64,000 nt of DNA from Glandiceps talaboti (Eukaryota > Hemichordata > Enteropneusta > Spengelidae). A model generated the notes under the pieces. That model made no database searches. It saw only the letters and a program-made list of their open reading frames with translations, and was not told the DNA's origin. Below are positions 46,801 through 55,434 of the stretch, in pieces. The stretch covers positions 8,439,842-8,503,841 of the forward strand of contig NC_135549.1 of assembly GCF_964340395.1 (NCBI RefSeq). The letters run 5' to 3'. A program made the position numbers and the translations under genes. Numbering within the stretch: position 1 is the first letter of the stretch; the number at the start of each line of letters is the position of its first letter.

Positions 46801-49800
46801 TACATCTACAGCAAAGGTTGATGGCGTACACTGGGGAATAAAATCATTTAAGTCATCAATTGTGACTGTAGCCGATAAAGTGTCTGTTCCTAAGACCCCA
46901 TCTGTGACCTGCAGATCTAAGGTGTAGGAAGTGGCTGTTATTGCTTCTGAGTCAATTACATTCTTGATGCGGAGTATCCCAGTCTCGTCAATATAAAAAA
47001 AGTCATCATCATTCCCAGAAACGATTTCGTACACAACTTGACCATCGGGTGAATCTGATGAGTCAGGGTCAGTTGCAGCACAGTCAACAACAAGAGAACC
47101 AATTGCAAGCTCTTCGTCTATCGTTACGTCACAACTTGCTGGAAATACAGGTGGACCTTCATCCGTTGGAAGAACTGACACGGTTATATCGATCACTGTA
47201 TTTCTTGGAGAAACACCAAGATCTTGAACATTTAATTCTAATTTGTATTGGTGATTTGTAACTGCCTCGTAATCCAGAGTCTCCCCAGCTAAAAAGAAAT
47301 AAACTGACTTTATTGTTTGTTTTTAAATAATGAAACTACCGTGTCAATATTTCAAGAAGATTATTTGATTGAAGCAATATTTGATGGATGCATGCTAGTC
47401 AGAATGGGCGAATGGTTAGCGTGGTCGGCTTGGAATCTGCAGGTTGCAGATTTGAGCCCCTTCACTGCCGTTTGTTTCTGAATGGCTAAAGTCCTTAGGC
47501 AAGATCTGAACCATGATTGTGCCTTAGTCAACCCAGTTGTATAATTGGTGACCTGGTAGGATAGAGGTTGCAGAGTGAATGTTTTAATCCTGTGCACTTA
47601 TAAAGGTTGCAATGGACTGCATGCTCCCAAGGAAACTGAAGCTGGTTAGCAATACAGATAATAAAAGCAGATAAAATATAGACTGGTGACTTGTGCTGTA
47701 ATTATCCTCTGATATGTATTTGTAGTTCAGTTACATTTCAAAAGTACACCGCGATTTGTATATACCAATTTATTTGACTTCTTTCATATATTCCGTTACC
47801 TATGTTTGAATGTCATTTACTACTACATCTTTTATGATCACCATTTACCTTTAAGTTGCACACCAGTTCCTAACACCCACTCGAACGACTCAGTCCCAGT
47901 TGGTGCTATCTGACTGAGAGTATATATCAAATCGCCATTTAAACCGTCATCTGGATCACTACACTGCAACTCATCCGAAGCGGCAACGTTCGATACTGCA
48001 ACAAGGGAAGCTGTAAGAAAAACTATTATTGTATATTTTGATATCCTTTTAAATTCGTTAGCTATTTATGCAAGATTATAAGGATGTCTATTGGGATTTC
48101 ACTGACTGGACGTCAAAAATACCACAGAAAACTACTGCCACAGCAATCATCATCTATGAATTTTTAATGAAATCTGTATTTCATTTAAATATTGCTCCCT
48201 CTTGAATATCAAGGAACTCAAATGATATGACCCGATTCTTTGGGACTGTTTGCAATTCACTGCAATGTTCGTAAAGACAAATAATTCCGTAGATCAATTC
48301 GAGGAAGGTGAAGTTACATCAAACAAGCTTAACATTTTTGCGAGGTAATCGAATTTTCAAGGTTATTGGTTTGCACCGTAATATAGAGTATGGTCACTCC
48401 AGGGTGTACGTTATGTATTCTAGATCTATTGACATTAAGGTAGTTCTATCCTGATGTCCAGAACATGGCACGTGTTTATATAAATGCTATGGTTGTGGGT
48501 GTCGTGACACTACTAAACAGTAGATATCGCAAAAAGAATGTATTGTAAATGCAGTATACTTTGACAACTTACGTGTATTTTCCAATTGTTCAACATTGAA
48601 TGCGTAAGATAGACATTCCGGAGAATTGTCATTGACGTCATCGACTATGACAGTTAATGTCGCAGTAGCAGTTTCACCACCACCGTCAGTTACTTTTACT
48701 GTAAGTTTATAATTGTCAACGGTTTCTCTATCCAATGGACTTGTAAGGTATACCTTACCAGTGACACTATCAAGGGCAAACTTGGTTAAAGCAGATACAG
48801 GAATACCTAATAGTGAGATAAATGAAATCATTGCTATTAATATATGGGAGAGATTCGACGAATTTTAATTCATTTGTGGATGCAAACACCAACTGCCTGT
48901 GCGTATCAAGATTTGGAAAATGCCCCTTAAGTACCTTGAGTTGAAATCAACAATTAAATACTAAGAAATTTACAACGATAACAAAATATTGTATGATAGC
49001 AAGACAGTCACAACACCCTTATAGTTGTTATAGATGAGGACATATACCGGACCATACACAAAAACAACCATGTAACAATAAGACATTGAACTTCGCTAGA
49101 GTGAAGCCACATAAGACTGCTCGTGCAACAATATAAACATGTTGAGCAACACGATAGAAACACCACATATCAAACTGTGCCTCAGTATTTGCTTCAAACA
49201 CTTACTTTAGCTTTTCACAAGATATATAATAAAAACGTTTATTTTTTAAACCTATGTATAAGACGACTTATTTAGGCCCTTCTAACATACACGCTCGATC
49301 CACAAAATCCTATTCGGGTCGTTCTATTTCGTAAGCATACATCCTCTTGCGGGGAAAACAGCTGAGCTGAAATTGTGTAAATGCGATGTTTGATATTTTT
49401 TGCATCCCATCATTTCGAACATTAATTCTCAAATTTAAATTTATCGAAATATCTTCCTGACCTGCCAGTTTCCTGTACTCGACGATACCATGAGGTGCTT
49501 CATCATCGTCACTAGCTACGGTCGACATATCAGATATTTCAGTATCAACCGGCGTGTCTTCAGCCGTGTTGACTGTACTATCCGTTAATGTTGGTACGAA
49601 ATCGTTGTTTGGTAACAAGTTCACTATCAAATTCACCACTTCTGTGTCAGTACCATCGGTTATGGTTATCTCCAAAGGGTACACACGGTCAACAGCTGTA
49701 TCATCATAGTCCATGGCTACAATACGGAAATGACGGAAATCTTACTTCTATATATATTGCTATAGCAACAATGTATGTAGGATTCCACTTTGTTAATCAT

Positions 49801-52800
49801 TTCTGTACAGTTTAGTATCACGTGACCCGTTAGTTTCCTCAAACTCCATGTATTTTCTAGAGTCTGGAGAACAATTTGTATTATAATCTGTTACAGGCTG
49901 ATTGTTTTTGTTTTCTTTCCTTGTGTCAAAAATAATTTTCACTCATTCATTCATTCACTCACTCACTCACTCACTCACTCACTCACTCACTCACTCACTC
50001 ACCCACTCACTCACTCACTCACTCACTCACTCACATACTCACTCACCCACTCACTCACTCACTCACTCACTCACTCACTCACTCACTCACTCACCCAATC
50101 ACTTACTTATTTGAAATTTTATTCACTCAAATTTCATCCGTAAACTAAGAATTACTGATTTGCAGGTGGCCAGTTACAACCACTGATACTTCGCATTTGA
50201 GAATTTTTGTAGAAGAAATAATTTATTAAGAATATGCATAATTCGATTGAAAACATCAACATGCCACTCGTTCAGGATTTACTACCTAACCAATAGCAAA
50301 AAACGGATTTGGCCCCTTTCCACTCACCGCCCTTCATTGTGACTACACCAGTTGATGAACCAATATCAAAATCTGTAGTTGGATTGATTGAGTACGTTAA
50401 TGACAGTCCATCTGGATCGATGCAAGATATAGTTGTTACCTACGTATTCGAAAGAAAATGTGAAAATGACAAATCATCTCAGTAATTCTATTGACGATGT
50501 ATTGCTTTTCTCAATGGTTTGATATACAGTTATGTAAACCAATTATACCAACATACTTTTTTTTAAAGAGATGGTTATTCTTTGACTTGTACTTCTCACT
50601 TCTAGAAATTTGTGGCTAGAACATTATTTTTCAAACTCAAATATTAACTTGCGTGGTCAAATCACTAGTCATTCGAATATCTTTGAACCCTCAAATGCAT
50701 GAGAAGATCAAATGAATGCAAAGTAACAATTCTGCCTCACCGTGGGGGTGGTTATTCTCTTTACAATCATACATTTAACTTGATTAGTCATCGGCATTTA
50801 TAGTAAACGCCCATCCCTGCCCCTCATACCTCCCGTTGAACAGAGGTGGTGTCAACATGTGATGGTTCGCGAGATCAATCATCAACCTTTCAAAATCATC
50901 AAATCCCCCTCCCCTTGAAAATTCAGCAGTGGTACATGGGATCAGTTATTAGCGCTAATCCTAACCAATAAGCCGATTTGTCCAGGGAAATTGTTGATAT
51001 TGGGTTACTATTATTATTTACCAGTGCATTCACTCCAGTGGTATCTTCAGGAACTTCCATAACAATCGATTGTGAGACACAGGTAATTGGGGCATCACCT
51101 GCTACATCGGTAACTGTCACCGTCACCTCTATAGATGCTGATCGTGTAGGATTCACGCCTTTATCTTCAGCCAAAATGGTCAGGACGATGGTGTCACCGC
51201 TCAATTCGTAGTCTATCATTCGATTGATTGTCACTTCACCTGATGCTGCGTCCATCTTAAAATTATCATTAATATCACCATCTGACAAGAAAAAGTAGCC
51301 CTGTGTGAAATTCTTAACTTCTGATACAAACTATGTTGGTAATTCATCTCATTCGAGATCATCACCACAAGTAGATATGTTTTCCATTTGACTACTTAAC
51401 AATTAACCTCTTTAAATGGGGACTGCCCACTGATTAGCCCTGTTTTTGCTATTTGTCAGTCCCAGTACCCACCACCCACATTCATTCCCTTCTTATTTGA
51501 GGGTTACCATGTGATCCTGCAATAATTGTTTAATATAATATTAACAAACCTGCGATTTATGAACCCTTCGTCTTTCTACATAGTGTGACGTGTGACTTTC
51601 TCCAATAGCGTAGAAATGAATATTTGCTGTACTGAACAAGGATTTGACATTCTGAAAAGCCTTCTCTAGCAGTCCTAGCTATCACAAGTCATGGATGTCT
51701 TATTTGAGTATAAAACATGCAAATGCAGGATAAAACAATGGGAAATGAAAACTGTAAATTTCAAAATGTCGTCATCAATCCATACTGTAATATTCCCTAA
51801 TTACTTATACATCCCAGGCTGTTAAAATACTAACCGATGATAGAATATACTACGTCCCCTTGAGGACCAAAATCCTCATCAGAGGCTAAAATGGTGAAGA
51901 CACTTGTCCCTACAGCAGTTTCCTCGGGTGTCTGCAAATATCAAAAGAGGAATATGATATTCAGTTAATCATAACGCAACTATGATTGCCTTTGCGAGTG
52001 CTAATCGTTAATGCTAGAGAAAAGCCTGTTAATCAAAAATATATTTCTGTAAACGACAATGAATAAACGTAGTCATCGTAGGTCTTCAGAGTTGTACCAT
52101 GTGTAATATTTTCATATTGCACAATATTTTCATTCTAAATCATGTCACATGCTAACGAAGTTATGGTTGCATATGGCACTCCTTGAGATAAAAAGAAAGA
52201 AGTTTCCTAATATGAATATTAAAGTTTGGCAACTTGCTATAGAAATTTAGACCTACTGTAATGATAGCAGGAGTTGTGGGTGTAGCAGCAAACACTGGAT
52301 CGTAGTCGTTGACTGGGTCAATTTGGACATAGACAGTAGCAGTGGCAATGTTTCCAGAAGGTTCATCAGCAATGTACACAATGAGTTCATACGTGTCTGG
52401 GTACGTATCCGTGTCACCGGGATCAATTGATATTGGATTCCTTAATTCTAGAGTTTCAGCTGGAAGGTCAAATTGAAATAATAAACTAGATTCCGGAGGA
52501 CCAGCATCATATGTGGGGTCAGACGTCGGCTCAAGACTAAACACAAAACTTGTGATATCATCAGAATCGGGGTCATCAATGTTGAATGCTGCCAGGAGTG
52601 TACCGGCTGTATCGTCTTCTTTCACAGTGACAGAAAACACACTCGGAGTCAACGTCGGTGGATTGTCATTAACATCGAGAACATTGATTACAACGTCTGC
52701 TATCGACGTCTTCTTCGGTGTACCTGAATCACTGACTTTACATCGGAGTGTGTACGTCTGCTGTGTTTCGTAGTCAAGTCCGGACTTGAGTGTGATGTCA

Positions 52801-55393
52801 CCATTTGCTACTCCAATTTCAAAGATGTTCATCCCACTTGTAGCTATAAATATATATAATCGATGAATAACTTGTCATAATTACGTAGATTGATATACGC
52901 ATTCGAAGGGTTAGAGAGGAATTCCTGTACTTGGATCTAACTGGCAAAGTTGCAGGCCAGAAGTTCAGAAGACAAGATGGTTGGGAGTACTACGAACAAA
53001 ATATGCTCCTCCCAAGAGCAAATTTGTGAAATATGAACCCCACCCTCCATTCCCCTGACCCTCACCACTTGTACTGAAGGCTCCCTTACCCAACTTCTCC
53101 AATTTACCATCGACTTACTGGGTACATTTCCCACTTGAAATTCAGTATGTCAAATTGTATTTTAACTCCACACAATAGCCATGGCATGAATATCAAATAC
53201 GTGTTTAGCACTATGTAAGATTAGAGAATAGTGACTGTGCCAAACTTGGTGCAAATTTTATTTGACATTTAATCATTAGGTTGTTATTTTCTAAAAGTAC
53301 ACACACACACACACGCGCGCGCGCGTTCCATATGACGTAAAAGTAAAGTCAAAGCCTGCTACACAGAGATTCATAATTATACTTACGGTTATAGGAAAGT
53401 ATTTCATGAACCATCAATCCGTCATCAAGTCTATCATCATCCTGAGTGTTTGTAGAATAAATTGTTGCCCCGACTGATTCATCTTCAGACACATCTACCG
53501 AAATGGTTGGACCGTCAGGAAACGATGGTGTAAATTCGTTTACTCCAAGAACCTGGAAAATGAAATATACAAAACATCAGAAAATCCATCAGATAAATTA
53601 GGGGTTCTGTTAGGTCTATAATTGTAGCGAATGTTCCTAGACATAAATTATTACATTTTACTTTCAAACATGGTTGTCGAAAATGGTGAAATGTTACATG
53701 GATCAATGATCGTTGCAGTGATGATATCTAAGAATCTACTATAATCGTGTTTTCTGCTGTGTGCATGATTTTACCTTAAGCACATACACGAGCAGGATGC
53801 AGATAATGAATCCAAAATCCAATTCAGAATAACATGATAGTGATCTATAACAAAATAGGTACATGTATGTACAATACAAAAATGTCAGTGTTCTTCCAAG
53901 CAGTAGATTGTGGCGATGAACTAATATTCGCTTCAATAAACACTGGACCAACAGTAACTCCCACAAACACCTGAGATGTGCTGCACTAAAAGTCATCGCC
54001 ATAGATATGGTAGCTAAAGACACCATAACTGTGCTGTACTGACAGTCATAGCAATAGACACAGGGCTATGCTAAAATAACAATCATATACACAAGGGCTT
54101 TGCTACACTAACAGTCACCTCCGAGGACACGATACCTGAGCTGCATTGACATTCATCTCAGTAGACATGGGGGATGTGCTCCACTAACCGTTACCTCCAC
54201 TGACACTTGTGCTGTGCTATACTACATGCACCAACAGTCACTCACATACACTTACGTCCACAGACACTAGAGCTGTGCTTCCGTTAAACTTACCTTCACA
54301 GACACTATAGCCGTGTTGCTCAGTCCGCCTGAATCTACTGCTTCTACAGTCAAAATGTAAATGTCGCTTGCAACTGTGACTGCTTCATAATCCAGTACTC
54401 CATTTGTAATCAGAGATGTTCCACTTGTGTCGAACTTGTTATTAGGACTTGCATCGTCACCATTTAAAATAGTAAGAGTCAGTGTGTCACCAGAATCGCT
54501 ATCCGTAATTCCGAAATCTATTACTGTGGCACCTGGATTAGTATAAGAGAAGGGCGTTTCTTATACTAATTCAGCTAATATGTTAAACGTTAATACTTTG
54601 CATAAACATATATCACATTGAGCGACATCTCTTTAAAACACATTTTACAAATAACTTTACATTTCGATGCTAAATACATAAGGATAAATCTCTGGATAGG
54701 TGAGCTTGGCGAAGTCTTCTGTGAAAAGTACATTGATCATGTGCAAGACATATTTCATATAAAGGTAGGCAGTGATCTTGGTACAGAATGGACAATGCAT
54801 TCAAGGATATATTTACCTGATCCGGTATTCTCATAGATCTCCCTATCATACGTAACGCTGTCAAACTCTGGTGGATATTCATTCACTGGATTAACTAAGA
54901 CACGGATACTTGTAGTACCAGTATTCGAACCTTTGTCCGTAGCAGTCAACACAAAATTAAATGTATCAGAACCTCCTCCATCAAGATCAAAGTCATTCAG
55001 GGTCTTTATAACACCATCTGTTGCTACGGTAAATCCAGATGATCCGGCACCTATGTCATTGGAAATGACCATGTCAATTAGTTTTGAGTGTACATCTAGT
55101 GATATTCTGTATGTTGTAGATTTACTACTTTAACCACGTGGAATATATATAAGGAAATGAAATTGAGGAAATAAAAGTGAGAAACGTTTCCTTAATTATA
55201 GTGCAGTGACTAGCTGATGAGCTAACACGTCAACTGGTAGATTCCGTGTGTCGTCCAAGTGTGTATCATTCTATTCATCTGCAGGTGAGAAGCCAACTCA
55301 TTAGCATCTAGCCTTTCAACTTACCCAGCTTCCCTGCCTAAGACTGATGAACTTAGGAATCGGTTAATTATAAAAGCAACGTGGATTTTGTAT

Positions 55394-55434
<41 letters not shown>

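Noticed and set aside
49938-50097. CRISPR-like regular array
   Set aside because: It is a simple tetranucleotide repeat without spacers, in a eukaryotic intron.
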